From: Lentzea albida
GTDB taxonomy: Bacteria > Actinomycetota > Actinomycetes > Mycobacteriales > Pseudonocardiaceae
Assembly (NCBI RefSeq): GCF_900111005.1
Contig: NZ_FOFV01000012.1
Span: 124,001 to 188,000, forward strand
Reading direction: 5' to 3'
Length of the DNA stretch: 64,000 nt
Part shown: one piece after another, positions 42,566 through 51,715 of the stretch
How the letters are laid out: the number at the start of each line of letters is the position of its first letter
Numbering within the stretch: the first letter of the stretch is position 1
Position numbers and translations under genes: made by a program
The notes under the pieces: generated by a model
What the model was told of the DNA's origin: nothing
The model's input: the letters and a program-made list of their open reading frames with translations, nothing else
Databases searched by the model: none

Positions 42566-43504
42566 TCACCCGGTCGTGTTGATCAGCTCCAACCGGCTGG
42601 CGGTGCGGGCGAGGTCAAGCGCCTCACCACCGACGATGTCGCTGAGCGGGTGGTCACTCACCAGTGTCAGCCTGACGTCGGCGTCCACCAGCACGTCCAC
42701 GACGTTCGCGAACCTCTGCTGGGCCTCGCGGTGCTTCGTGGCGAGACGCGGGACGCCCGTGATCACCCAGTCGTCGAAGCGGTCGGCGAGCACCAGGTAG
42801 TCCTGCGTCGAGGTCGGCTTCTCGCACAGGTCGCCGAAGTCGAACCAGACCTTGTCGTTGTCAATGCCCAGTGCGGTGATCGCGCGGCCGTTGACGTCGA
42901 GCGTGACGGGTGTCGCCGGCGGTGCGGCGTGCGTGGTGATCTCGCCGGTCTCGAACCGGGACCTCGGTGCGCCGCGCAGGTGCCGGTAGTCCGTCGGGCC
43001 GTCGAGGTGGACGACCTCCATGAGCTGCTTGACGAGCGCGATGCCCGGCAGGAAGTGGTCGTGGTACAGCGGATCCGGCAGCAGGCCGTCCGGCGGGTAG
43101 TTCGAGGTGGCGATGATCATGACATGCCGCTCTTGGAGCACCTCCAAGAGCCTCGTCATCAAGATGGCGTCACCGACGTCGTGCACGTGCAGCTCGTCGA
43201 ACGCGAGCACCTCCGTCCGCCCGACCAGCTCCCCGACCGCCTTCGCGACGGCCCCGGGCTCGTGCAGCCGTGCGGAGATCCGCCGGTGCAGCTCCCGGAA
43301 GAAGGCGTGGAAGTGCACCCGCTTCTTGGGCCCCGGCACCGCGTCGAACAGCGCGTCCGCCAGGAAGCTCTTCCCCCGTCCCACCGGTCCGTGCAGGTAG
43401 ACGCCCCTGCGCCGACCGGCCAGCTCCTCGAGCCTGGCGATGACGTGCAGCTGTGCGCCGTCGAGCTCGTACCCGCTGCCCGACACCTGCGCGCGAAGAT
43501 CCAC
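42566..43504 (-). CDS. zapE: ZapE/AFG1-family cell-division ATPase
   Basis: 312 residues with Walker A GPVGRGKS, Walker B VLAFDELHV and sensor segment IIATSNYPPDGLLPD, the AFG1/ZapE pattern. ZapE modulates FtsZ in Gammaproteobacteria; its actinobacterial role is less clear. GTG start 43504 diverges from the pirin gene with 33 nt between them. Confidence 0.9.
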   Translation of the reverse strand: MDLRAQVSGSGYELDGAQLHVIARLEELAGRRRGVYLHGPVGRGKSFLADALFDAVPGPKKRVHFHAFFRELHRRISARLHEPGAVAKAVGELVGRTEVLAFDELHVHDVGDAILMTRLLEVLQERHVMIIATSNYPPDGLLPDPLYHDHFLPGIALVKQLMEVVHLDGPTDYRHLRGAPRSRFETGEITTHAAPPATPVTLDVNGRAITALGIDNDKVWFDFGDLCEKPTSTQDYLVLADRFDDWVITGVPRLATKHREAQQRFANVVDVLVDADVRLTLVSDHPLSDIVGGEALDLARTASRLELINTTG

Positions 43505-43537
43505 TGTTACCCCCGGCGCCAGCTTACGATCGACCCC

Positions 43538-44479
43538 GTGAGCAATGTCGAGGCCGAGCCCGCAGAAGTGACGTGCACCTCCACCCCGGGAGGCGTGGAA
43601 GTCCTGACCCCGCGAGACGTCCCCCTGGGCGGCCCGCGTGCGATGTCGGTGCGCCGAACCCTGCCGCAGAAAGAGCGCTCACTCATCGGCGCGTGGTGCT
43701 TCTGCGACCACTACGGCCCCGACGACGTCAACATGGACGTGGCCCCGCACCCCCACACGGGCCTGCAGACCGTCAGCTGGCTCTTCACCGGCGAGATCGA
43801 ACACCGCGACAGCCTCGGCGTCCACGCCTACGTCCGCCCCGGCGAACTGAACCTCATGACCGGCGGCAGCGGCATCTGCCACTCCGAGGTCTCGACGCCG
43901 TCGTCGTCCGTCCTGCACGGCGTCCAACTCTGGCTGGCCCTGCCCGACGCCCACCGCGACGCGCCGCGCGACTTCCAGCACCACGTCCCGCCGACGGTCT
44001 CCGTCTCGGGCTGTGCGGTCCGCGTCTTCCTCGGCACGCTGGCCGGCTCGACCTCCCCGGTGCGCACCTTCACCCCGCTGCTCGGCGCCGAGGTCGTGCT
44101 GCCCGCGGGTTCCCGCGTCGAGTTCGAGGTGTCGCCGTCGTTCGAGCACGGCGTCCTGCTCGACACCGGTGACGTGTCGGTGGAGGAGACGGTCCTGTCC
44201 CCCGGCTCGCTCGGGTACGTGGGCACGGGCCGTTCCACCCTCACGCTGTCCTCTCGCGAGGGCGCGCGGGTCGTGCTGCTGGGCGGGGAGCCGTTCGGCG
44301 AGGAGATCGTCATGTGGTGGAACTTCGTCGGGCGCACGCACGACGAGATCGCCGCGTTCCGGGAGGAGTGGCAGGCGGAGGGCGAGCGGTTCGGGCGGGT
44401 GCAGGGGTACCCCGGTGACCGGCTGCCGGCGCCGGCGCTGCCGGGCGGGCGTCTGCGGCCGCGGGGGAACCCGGCCTGA
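43538..44479 (+). CDS. Pirin family protein
   Basis: 313-residue bicupin: N-terminal cupin metal ligands in PHPHTGLQTVSWLFTGEIEHRD and MTGGSGICHSEVS, followed by the second cupin and the C-terminal FGEEIVMWWNFVGRTHDEI signature. Pirins may act as quercetinase-like dioxygenases or redox sensors. GTG 43538. The opposite-strand ORF is a shadow. Confidence 0.92.
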   Translation: MSNVEAEPAEVTCTSTPGGVEVLTPRDVPLGGPRAMSVRRTLPQKERSLIGAWCFCDHYGPDDVNMDVAPHPHTGLQTVSWLFTGEIEHRDSLGVHAYVRPGELNLMTGGSGICHSEVSTPSSSVLHGVQLWLALPDAHRDAPRDFQHHVPPTVSVSGCAVRVFLGTLAGSTSPVRTFTPLLGAEVVLPAGSRVEFEVSPSFEHGVLLDTGDVSVEETVLSPGSLGYVGTGRSTLTLSSREGARVVLLGGEPFGEEIVMWWNFVGRTHDEIAAFREEWQAEGERFGRVQGYPGDRLPAPALPGGRLRPRGNPA

Positions 44480-44617
44480 CGCCGCCGGGCGGCGGTCGTC
44501 GAGGAGGAAGCGCAGCGCACTGCTGTACCTCAACGGAGTGGACAACGTCCTCGTCACCGAGCCCCTCCCGGCCCTGCTCCGTGACGACCGACGCACGGCA
44601 GGCCTCGAGCCCGCTCA

Positions 44618-44645
44618 CTATCCGTGCCGAAATAGCTACGGATAG
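44618..44645. promoter_or_regulatory. 8-bp inverted repeat with 12-nt loop
   Basis: CTATCCGT (44618-44625) and ACGGATAG (44638-44645). A stem-loop terminator for the pirin gene or a regulator site. Confidence 0.45.
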
Positions 44646-44654
44646 CACCAATTT

Positions 44655-44673
44655 CCTTAAGTCGAATTTAAGG
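44655..44673. promoter_or_regulatory. CCTTAA-N7-TTAAGG inverted repeat
   Basis: A 19-bp dyad in the promoter region of the SsgA-like gene, with the shape of a dimeric repressor site. Confidence 0.5.
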
Positions 44674-44913
44674 TGAGGTCATCCCACGGTCCCAGGATTT
44701 GGTCCGCAAGCACTCGTGATCCTGTCCACAGATGACCGAACACATTCACGCTAAACACCGTGAACAGCCAGGTCAGGCCAGGTGAGCAACATCGTCTCAG
44801 CTGGTCAGCGCCGCTGGATGTCAAAAGTCATACTTCGGGACCATTGAAAATCACGTTCCGATCGCTTTTCCTGATCGAGGCATCCACGGCGGTTGCCGGA
44901 CGTCTAAGGGGGC

Positions 44914-45315
44914 ATGAGGAACGTGACACGAGTGGGCGCCGACTCGACATTCGCCTTCATCGCTCCGTCCGGGCGTCCCCTGCCCGTCGACGTCGAGCTC
45001 GGCTACCGCGCCGACGACCCGCACGCGGTGACCATGACGTTCCGCATGGGACGCCAGGAGACGGTGTGGCTCGTCAGCCGCGACCTGCTCGCCGACGGGC
45101 TGATCACCACGAGCGGCGCCGGTGACGTGAGGCTGCGGCCGCACAACTCCACGACCGCCGTGCTCGAGCTGCGGTCGGACGTGTCGCACGCGGTGTTCCA
45201 CGTGCAGTCGTCCGAGCTGCAGGAGTTCCTGAACTCCACCTACGACGTGGTCGCCCCCGGTTGCGAGAACGACTACGTCGACTTCGACGCGGAGCTGCGC
45301 AAGCTGCTCGACTGA
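44914..45315 (+). CDS. SsgA-like (SALP) sporulation/cell-division regulator
   Basis: 133 residues matching SsgA-like proteins: FAFIAPSGRPLPVDVELGYRADDPHAVTMTFRM, ETVWLVSRDLLADGLITTSGAGDVRLRP, and AVFHVQSSELQEFLNSTYDVVAPG. These proteins, found only in morphologically complex actinomycetes, guide septum placement or peptidoglycan remodelling during sporulation. This one lies next to an XRE regulator. Confidence 0.92.
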   Translation: MRNVTRVGADSTFAFIAPSGRPLPVDVELGYRADDPHAVTMTFRMGRQETVWLVSRDLLADGLITTSGAGDVRLRPHNSTTAVLELRSDVSHAVFHVQSSELQEFLNSTYDVVAPGCENDYVDFDAELRKLLD

Positions 45316-45379
45316 GCGCGGGGTTTTCACCCGAACGAGCCCGTACCTTGGAGTCGTTCCAACCCATACGTTCGGTGTC

Positions 45380-46195
45380 GTGACAGTGACGACTTCCACC
45401 GCGTACAGCAGGGACCTGGGCGACGAGCTGCGCCGGCTCCGGCAGAGGTTCACCGGTCTGAGGGGCCGCGCGATGGCGCAGCTGCTCGGCTGGGACCCGA
45501 GCAAGGTGTCCAACCTCGAGCACGGCAAGATCCGCGGCAGCGAGATCGACCTCGCGCAGTACCTCACCGCGTGCGGCAAGGACATCGACTTCTTCGAGGA
45601 CTTCGTCCGCCGCTACCACAACGCGTTCGACGCGTACCTCGCGCAGGACCCGGACAACCTGCGCACGCTCTCGATGACGGAGGCGATGGCCACCGACATC
45701 ACGGCGTACGACGTCCTGACCGTGAACAGCCTCCTGCAGACGCCGAAGTACGCGCGCGCCGTGCAGGCTGCGACCGGGCAGCCGATCGAGGACCTCGACA
45801 GGCAGGCGGTCATGCGCCGGCCCGGTGGTCCCCGGTGCGTCTTCTACCTGCACGAACTGGCGCTGCGAATGCGGCTCGGTGACGCACGGGTGATGGAGGA
45901 GCAGTTCGTGTGGCTGCTCGCGAACTCCTCGATCGTGCGCGTCGTGCCCGAGGAGGCGAGCTCGGCGGCGTTCCAGTCGGCCTGCACGCTGTTCGAGTTC
46001 GAGAAGGCCTCGCCGCTCGTCTACGCCGAGTCCGGACTGGCCAAGGTCTTCGCCCAGGACGAGGCCGCGGTCGAGCGGAGCCGGCGGCTCTTCGACCTGC
46101 TCGACGAGGTCGCCCTGGACGAGAACCAGTCGCGGCGCAAGCTCGCGGAGTACCGCGGGCCCACACCGCTGCGCGCGCTGGCCAGGACTCAGTAG
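45380..46195 (+). CDS. XRE helix-turn-helix regulator with DUF5753 domain
   Basis: 271 residues: N-terminal helix-turn-helix (LGDELRRLRQRFTGLRGRAMAQLLGWDPSKVSNLEHGK) and a DUF5753 C-terminal domain (about 90-265; LLQTPKYARAV, ELALRMRLGD, RVVPEEASSAAFQSACTLFEF). In Streptomyces such regulators usually sit beside a DUF397 protein; none is here. It may control the neighbouring SsgA-like gene. Overlaps the end of the opposing GH6 gene by 7 nt. Confidence 0.88.
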   Translation: MTVTTSTAYSRDLGDELRRLRQRFTGLRGRAMAQLLGWDPSKVSNLEHGKIRGSEIDLAQYLTACGKDIDFFEDFVRRYHNAFDAYLAQDPDNLRTLSMTEAMATDITAYDVLTVNSLLQTPKYARAVQAATGQPIEDLDRQAVMRRPGGPRCVFYLHELALRMRLGDARVMEEQFVWLLANSSIVRVVPEEASSAAFQSACTLFEFEKASPLVYAESGLAKVFAQDEAAVERSRRLFDLLDEVALDENQSRRKLAEYRGPTPLRALARTQ

Positions 46196-47121
46196 CCGTA
46201 GACCAGGTCGAACGCCAGCTGCGGGTCGAACTCGCCCGCGTCCACGCCCGGCGCCTTGCCGCACCGGCCGTCGGAGTCGCCGGGCACCTTGACCCACAGC
46301 AGCATCTCCGCGCCGCCACCGGTGCGGGCGGGCGTGCCGAGCTTGCGGCCGCCGGGGTTGCACCACTCGCCGTTGTGGCCGTTGCCGTTGCGGCTGGTGT
46401 CGATCACGAACGGCTTGGTGTAGCCGGGAAGCGCCGCGCTGACGGCGTTGCCGTACGTCGTCGAGGCCGCGGTGGTGTGGTAGTTCGACACGTTGGTCGA
46501 GAACCCGCGGACGTTGCGCACGCCCGCCGAGTCGAGGCGCGAGGCCATGGTCGCGGCCGGCACCCACTGCGCGTTGCCCGCGTCGAGGTAGGCCCACGTG
46601 TTGGGCGCCTTGGCCTTGAACTGCTCGGTCGCGTACTTGATCATCGCCGCGCGCTCGGCGACCTCGGCCGCGTCCATGCAGTTGAAGTCCGCCAGCGAGT
46701 CCGGCTCGATCACCACCACGGCCGGGCGCGTGCCGATGGCGGCGGCGAAGGAGGAGATCCACGTCCGGTACGCCGCGGGCGTGCCGGCACCGCCACCGGA
46801 GTGGCCGCCGCACGCGTCGCGGCCGGGGATGTTGTACGCGACCAGCACGGGCAGCTTGGTGCCGGTCCCGCCGACGTACGACGACACGGCGGGGCCGATG
46901 TCCCCGCTCCAGGCGCCGAACCAGCGGGCGATCGGCTTGGTGGAGATGTTCGCCTTGATGGCGGCCTGCCGGCCGTCGCCCGGGTGGTCGCGCACCCACA
47001 CGGCGGGGTTGGAGCCGGGGTCGACGTAGAAGCCGTCGGTCAGGCCGACGGGACTGGCGGCGTGGGCGGCCGGGGCGGTGGCGACGACGGCCAGGAGGGC
47101 CAGCGCGAGTGCTCTGATCAT
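46189..47121 (-). CDS. Secreted GH6 cellulase (endoglucanase)
   Basis: 310 residues. Signal peptide (ALALALLAVVATAPAAHA) then a GH6 catalytic domain with YNIPGRDACGGHSGGG (catalytic Asp region), VVIEPDSL, YLDAGNAQW, FVIDTSRNGNGHNGEWCNPGGRKLG and LLWVKVPGDSDG, all family hallmarks. No carbohydrate-binding module, and the length is that of a bare catalytic domain. Hydrolyses internal beta-1,4-glucan bonds. Confidence 0.94.
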   Translation of the reverse strand: MIRALALALLAVVATAPAAHAASPVGLTDGFYVDPGSNPAVWVRDHPGDGRQAAIKANISTKPIARWFGAWSGDIGPAVSSYVGGTGTKLPVLVAYNIPGRDACGGHSGGGAGTPAAYRTWISSFAAAIGTRPAVVVIEPDSLADFNCMDAAEVAERAAMIKYATEQFKAKAPNTWAYLDAGNAQWVPAATMASRLDSAGVRNVRGFSTNVSNYHTTAASTTYGNAVSAALPGYTKPFVIDTSRNGNGHNGEWCNPGGRKLGTPARTGGGAEMLLWVKVPGDSDGRCGKAPGVDAGEFDPQLAFDLVYGY

Positions 47122-47218
47122 GGCTCGGACCCTCGCGCGGGCCGCTTAAGAGGCGGTAAGTCGCGGCGAAAAGCGCCGGCACGACGACACGAGCGTCAGG
47201 ACGACCGCGGCCGAGCCG

Positions 47219-47515
47219 TCAGGGCGCGAGCAACCCGGCCTGCAGCGGCAGCAAGGGCGCGACCACCTGCCCGAACGGCCCGCTCTTCGCCACTCCCCCA
47301 CCCGGTCCCGCGAACGGCGCCGCCGGGTCCAGCGAATCCGGCATCCGGGCCCACACGGCCCACCGCTCGTCCCAAGCCTGGATCACGTCGAGGTGCCCGC
47401 CGGGGAGGAACCGGGCCAGGTGCACCCCTGCGACCTGCCCGGTGTTCCCCAGCAACGGGAGCAGCCGGAAGCCGCCCTCCCGCCGCAACCTCTCGATCAG
47501 CTCAGCGCTGTCCAT
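47219..47515 (-). CDS. Hypothetical protein upstream-adjacent to glpD end
   Basis: 98 residues, not recognised (MDSAELIERLRREGGFRLLPLLGNTGQVAGVHLARFLPGGHLDVIQAWDERWAVWARMPD...). Codon use and a conserved-looking WDERWAVWARMPD segment suggest a real gene. It starts 8 nt after glpD ends on the same strand, so it could be the last gene of the glp operon. Confidence 0.6.
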   Translation of the reverse strand: MDSAELIERLRREGGFRLLPLLGNTGQVAGVHLARFLPGGHLDVIQAWDERWAVWARMPDSLDPAAPFAGPGGGVAKSGPFGQVVAPLLPLQAGLLAP

Positions 47516-47522
47516 CTCACTG

Positions 47523-49142
47523 TCACGTTCCCGTCTGGGCCGCCAAACTCGTGTCTGCCCTATAAGCCTCTACCGCAGCATCACGCTCTTCGGAGGACCA
47601 ATTCAGAGGTCCGGCGATCAGATCAGCCACCTGGCCCGCAACCGATGCGCCGAAGTCCAGGTGCTCCATCGCGATGCGCGTCCGCCGCGCCAGCACGTCC
47701 TCGAGGCCCAGCGCGCCCTCGTGCGTCACCGCGTAGACGATCTCCGCGGCCAGGTACCCGGCCACCGGCGAAGCCAGCGACGGGTCCTGCGCGACGAGGG
47801 CCAGCACGTCGGACACGGCTGAGCCGTAGCGGCGCAGCAGACGCTCCACAGTGGACGTGGGCAGGCCGGACTCCACAGCGACTCGAGCCCGGTCCGCCCA
47901 CAGCTCTTGGAAACCGACGGCGCCGCACAACGGCAGCCGCGCGGTCAGGGAGGGTGCCACCGCGCGTCCCAGGCCTGAGACAGCGGCGTTCACGACGTCG
48001 GCGGCCATCACGCGGTACGTCGTGTACTTGCCGCCCGCGATCACGAAGAAGCCGGGCTCCGGCTCGGCGACGGCGTGCTCGCGCGACAGCTTCGAGGTGT
48101 CGCTGGAGGCGCCGGCGAGCAGGGGACGCAGGCCCGCGTACGTGCCGACGACGTCGTCCACCGACAGGGGCGACCGCAGCACGGCGTTCACGTGGTCGAG
48201 GATGTAGGTGACGTCCTCGGCGGTGGCCGCGACGGCTTCGGGCGCACCGGAGTAGGGCGTGTCGGTGGTGCCGATGATCCAGTAGGCGCCCCACGGGATC
48301 ACGAACAGCACCGACTTCTCGGTCTGCGTGATGAGGCCGCCGTCCAGCTGGATCTTCGACCTCTCCACGAGCACGTGCACGCCCTTGGACATCCGCACCT
48401 CGAAAGGCGGTTCACCAGGGGACATCGCGTTCAGCGAGTCGGTCCACACGCCGGTCGCGCTGATCACCCGCCGCGCCCGCACCACGTGCGTCACGCCGGA
48501 CAGTTCGTCGCGCACCGACGCACCGGAGACACGGCCGTCGGTGCGCAGCAACGAGGTGACCCGAGCGCGTGAGACGACCGTGGCGCCGTGCTGGGCGGCC
48601 GTGCGGACCAGCGTCGACACGAGCCGCGCGTCGTCCATCTGCGCGTCGTAGTAGCGGATGGCCCCGGCGAACGCGTCGGCGTCGATGGACGGGCCGACCG
48701 CGGACATCTTGCGGCGCGAGAGGTGGCGGTGCATCGGCACGGCACCGGCGCCGCCGATCGAGTCGTAGAGCATGACGCCCGCGCCGACGTAGGCGCGCTC
48801 CCACTGCTTCTTCAGCGGGAAGAGGAACGGCACCGGCCGCACCAGGTGCGGTGCGAGCCGGCGCAGCAGCAACCCGCGTTCCTTCAGGGCTTCCCGGACC
48901 AGCTTGAACTCCAGCTGCTCCAGGTACCGCAGCCCGCCGTGGACGAGCTTGCTGGACCGGCTCGACGTGCCCGCCGCCCAGTCGTCGGCCTCGACCAGGG
49001 CGACGGACAGGCCGCGCGACGCCGCGTCGAGAGCAGCGCCCGCGCCGACCACACCACCACCCACGACGAGAACGTCGAACTCCGTGCCGCCCAACGCCTC
49101 CAGGGCCTGGGCGCGCCGAGCCGGATCCAGCCTCGCGAACAA
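47523..49142 (-). CDS. glpD: Glycerol-3-phosphate dehydrogenase (FAD, GlpD)
   Basis: 539 residues. FAD-binding VLVVGGGVVGAGAALDAASRGLSVALVEADDWAAGTSSRSSKLVHGGLRYLEQ is the GlpD signature; DAO-type domain to about 370, helical C-terminal domain after that (RLLRRYGSAVSDVLALV). Oxidises glycerol-3-phosphate to dihydroxyacetone phosphate at the membrane, passing electrons to menaquinone. TTG start at 49142 with GGAGC upstream. It follows glpK in the operon. Confidence 0.95.
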   Translation of the reverse strand: MFARLDPARRAQALEALGGTEFDVLVVGGGVVGAGAALDAASRGLSVALVEADDWAAGTSSRSSKLVHGGLRYLEQLEFKLVREALKERGLLLRRLAPHLVRPVPFLFPLKKQWERAYVGAGVMLYDSIGGAGAVPMHRHLSRRKMSAVGPSIDADAFAGAIRYYDAQMDDARLVSTLVRTAAQHGATVVSRARVTSLLRTDGRVSGASVRDELSGVTHVVRARRVISATGVWTDSLNAMSPGEPPFEVRMSKGVHVLVERSKIQLDGGLITQTEKSVLFVIPWGAYWIIGTTDTPYSGAPEAVAATAEDVTYILDHVNAVLRSPLSVDDVVGTYAGLRPLLAGASSDTSKLSREHAVAEPEPGFFVIAGGKYTTYRVMAADVVNAAVSGLGRAVAPSLTARLPLCGAVGFQELWADRARVAVESGLPTSTVERLLRRYGSAVSDVLALVAQDPSLASPVAGYLAAEIVYAVTHEGALGLEDVLARRTRIAMEHLDFGASVAGQVADLIAGPLNWSSEERDAAVEAYRADTSLAAQTGT

Positions 49143-49170
49143 CTTCTTCAGCTCCTAAAGGAAGGATTTC

Positions 49171-50688
49171 CTAGCGGACGTCGGCGTCGACCCAGTCGAA
49201 CGACTTGGTGACCGCCTTCTTCCAGTTGCGGTACTCGCGCTCGCGCTCCTCGCCGTCGAGCTCCGGCGTCCAGCGCTTGTCCTCGGCCCAGTTGGCGCGC
49301 AGCTCGTCCAGGCCGGACCAGTAGCCGACGGCCAGACCGGCGGCGTACGCGGCACCGAGAGCGGTGGTCTCGGCGACGACCGGACGGACGACCGGCACGT
49401 CGAGCACGTCCGCCTGGAACTGCATCAGCAGCTCGTTGGCGACCATGCCACCGTCGACCTTCAGCTCGGTCAGCGGCACACCGGAGTCGGCGTTCATCGC
49501 GTCCAGCACCTCGCGGGTCTGGAACGCCGTCGCCTCCAGCACGGCACGGGCGAGGTGGCCCTTGTTGACGAACCGGGTCAGGCCGACCACGGCACCACGG
49601 GCGTCCGCACGCCAGTACGGGGCGAACAGGCCGGAGAACGCCGGCACGAAGTACGCGCCACCGTTGTCCTCCACGGACCGGGCGAGCGTCTCGATCTCCG
49701 GCGCGGAGCCGATGATGCCGAGGTTGTCGCGCAGCCACTGCACCAGCGACCCGGTGACGGCGATGGAGCCTTCCAGCGCGTAGACGGGGGCCTCGTCGCC
49801 GATCTTGTAGCAGACGGTCGTGAGCAGGCCGTTCTTCGAGGCGACCTTCTCCGTACCGGTGTTGAGCAGCATGAAGTTGCCGGTGCCGTAGGTGTTCTTG
49901 GCGGTGCCGGGCTCGTAGCAGGCCTGGCCGAACGTGGCCGCCTGCTGGTCGCCGAGGATGCCCGCGATCGGCACGCCCTTCAGCACGCCGCCGGGGCCGC
50001 CGGTGCCGTAGACCTCGGAGGAGGAACGGATCTCCGGCAGCATGGACACGGGGATGCCCATCTCGCCGGCGATCTCGGCGTCCCACTGCAGCGTGTCGAG
50101 GTCCATCAGCATGGTCCGCGACGCGTTGGTCACGTCCGTGGCGTGCACACCGCCGTTGGGGCCGCCGGTGAGGTTCCACAGCGTCCACGTGTCGGTGTTG
50201 CCGAACAGCAGGTCGCCTGCCTCGGCGCGCTCACGCGCACCCTCGACGTTGTCGAGGATCCAGCGGATCTTGGGGCCGGAGAAGTAGGTCGCCAGCGGCA
50301 GGCCGACCTTCGCCTTGTAGCGCTCGGCACCGCCGCCGAGGGCGCCGAGCTCCTCGACGATCGCCTGCGTGCGGGTGTCCTGCCAGACGATGGCGTTGTA
50401 GACGGGTTCGCCGGTGTTCTTGTCCCACACCACCGCGGTCTCGCGCTGGTTGGTGATGCCCACGGCGGCGAGGTCGCCGGTGTTCAGGTCGGCCTTGGCG
50501 AGCGCCTGACCGATCACGAACCGGGTGTTCTCGGAGATCTCCACCGGGTTGTGCTCGACCCAGCCGGCGCGCGGGAAGATCTGCTCGTGCTCCTTCTGGC
50601 CCACGGCGACGATCGAGCCGCTGTGGTCGAAGATGATCGCCCGCGTGCTGGTCGTGCCCTGGTCGACGGCGAGAACGTACTGCGTCAT
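49171..50688 (-). CDS. glpK: Glycerol kinase 1
   Basis: 505 residues of the FGGY family: LAVDQGTTSTRAIIFD at the start, GITNQRETAVVWDKNTGEPVYNAIVWQDTRT, GTGNFMLLNTG, and DGGMVANELLMQFQADVLDVPVVRP. Phosphorylates glycerol to glycerol-3-phosphate. It is sandwiched between glpF and glpD. A diverged paralogue lies at 52491-53999. Confidence 0.96.
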   Translation of the reverse strand: MTQYVLAVDQGTTSTRAIIFDHSGSIVAVGQKEHEQIFPRAGWVEHNPVEISENTRFVIGQALAKADLNTGDLAAVGITNQRETAVVWDKNTGEPVYNAIVWQDTRTQAIVEELGALGGGAERYKAKVGLPLATYFSGPKIRWILDNVEGARERAEAGDLLFGNTDTWTLWNLTGGPNGGVHATDVTNASRTMLMDLDTLQWDAEIAGEMGIPVSMLPEIRSSSEVYGTGGPGGVLKGVPIAGILGDQQAATFGQACYEPGTAKNTYGTGNFMLLNTGTEKVASKNGLLTTVCYKIGDEAPVYALEGSIAVTGSLVQWLRDNLGIIGSAPEIETLARSVEDNGGAYFVPAFSGLFAPYWRADARGAVVGLTRFVNKGHLARAVLEATAFQTREVLDAMNADSGVPLTELKVDGGMVANELLMQFQADVLDVPVVRPVVAETTALGAAYAAGLAVGYWSGLDELRANWAEDKRWTPELDGEEREREYRNWKKAVTKSFDWVDADVR

Positions 50689-50716
50689 CGAAGAAGTCCT
50701 TTCGGGATGGTCAGCG

Positions 50717-51472
50717 TCAGAACGCGAGCGAGGCGATCACACCGGCGAGCGCGCCACCGATGATCGGGCCGACGACCGGCACCCAGGAGTAGCCCCAGTC
50801 GGAGTCCTTCTTGCCGACTGCCTCGCCGTCGGTTCCCTTGTAGGACAGGGGAAGCAGCGCGTGCGCGATGCGCGGGCCGAGGTCGCGGGCCGGGTTGATC
50901 GCGTAGCCCGTGGGGCCACCGAGGGAGGCGCCGATGCCGACGACGAGCATCGCGACGGCCAGCGGGCCGAGCTGGGTCGGGGTCTTGCCCAGGGCGAGGA
51001 CCACGAAGACCAGGACGAACGTGCCGATGATCTCGCACACCAGGTTCCAGGTGTAGCTGCGGATCGCCGGGCCGGTCGAGAAGACGGCGAGCTTGAGGCC
51101 CTCGTCGGGCGTCTCGTCGAAGTGCGGCTTGTAGGCGAGCCACGCGAGGACGGCGCCGAGGAACGCGCCGAGCATCTCGCCGGCGAAGTAGACGAGCGTC
51201 GAGCCCACGCTGACCGGCACACCGGGGGCGAACTCGTCCGCGCCGCTGGTGAGGATGCCGACCGTCACGGCGGGGTTGAGGTGCGCACCCGACTTGTACG
51301 CGATGTAGACACCGGCGAAGACGCCGAGGCCCCAGCCGAAGTTGATCAACAGCCAGCCGCCGTCGAAGCCCTTCGACTTGGCGAGCAGCACGTTCGCCAC
51401 CACGCCCGCACCCAGCAACAGCAAGACGCCCGTACCGAGCACCTCGCTGAGGAACACTGTCCCGAGACCCAC
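50717..51472 (-). CDS. glpF: Glycerol uptake facilitator (MIP/aquaglyceroporin)
   Basis: 251 residues with six membrane segments and both NPA pore boxes (HLNPAVTVGIL and AINPARDLGPRI). The Asp after the second NPA (NPARD) is the aquaglyceroporin hallmark favouring glycerol over water. GTG 51472 has GGGAGG upstream. First gene of glpFKD, divergent from the IclR regulator. Confidence 0.94.
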   Translation of the reverse strand: MGLGTVFLSEVLGTGVLLLLGAGVVANVLLAKSKGFDGGWLLINFGWGLGVFAGVYIAYKSGAHLNPAVTVGILTSGADEFAPGVPVSVGSTLVYFAGEMLGAFLGAVLAWLAYKPHFDETPDEGLKLAVFSTGPAIRSYTWNLVCEIIGTFVLVFVVLALGKTPTQLGPLAVAMLVVGIGASLGGPTGYAINPARDLGPRIAHALLPLSYKGTDGEAVGKKDSDWGYSWVPVVGPIIGGALAGVIASLAF

Positions 51473-51566
51473 GCTGGCCTCCCATTCGTCCTTGAACGGC
51501 TGATCACCCCGTGGTGATTGACGCGGAACGTAATGAGCTTCCGAACACCTGCTCAACAGGCACGTT

Positions 51567-51579
51567 TCGACAATGTCGA
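51567..51579. promoter_or_regulatory. IclR/GylR-type operator 1
   Basis: TCGACAATGTCGA, a perfect 13-bp palindrome in the glpF-IclR intergenic region; a related site lies at 51675-51687. Confidence 0.65.
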
Positions 51580-51674
51580 CACCTGTGACCCCCGAACGCG
51601 TGACCGACCGGTCACGCTGCGCGCAGACAAGGCGTTTCAGGCTCGTATCCGGAGGTGACGGGCGTCGTAGCTGT

Positions 51675-51687
51675 TCGACATTGCCGA
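51675..51687. promoter_or_regulatory. IclR/GylR-type operator 2
   Basis: TCGACATTGCCGA; its complement TCGGCAATGTCGA differs from operator 1 at one position. It lies 29 nt upstream of the IclR gene, suited to autoregulation. Confidence 0.65.
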
Positions 51688-51715
51688 CACGGGTCGTCTC
51701 AATTACGTTTCTCGC

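Larger units (their letters stand above)
44480..44913. other. 434-bp intergenic region upstream of the SsgA-like gene
   Basis: No supportable gene. The 5' third retains weak coding-like composition (LLYLNGVDNVLVTEPLPALLRDD...) without a start. The 3' half is AT-richer and contains the two inverted repeats listed at 44618-44645 and 44655-44673, likely the promoter region of the SsgA-like gene. Confidence 0.6.

Noticed and set aside
44480..44645. Short coding remnant after the pirin gene
   Set aside because: The frame has no start codon of its own outside the pirin gene and no recognisable motif.
46189..47218. CebR box upstream of the GH6 cellulase
   Set aside because: The 97-nt upstream region contains no AGCGCT palindrome; the boxes occur only before the ESX genes in this window.
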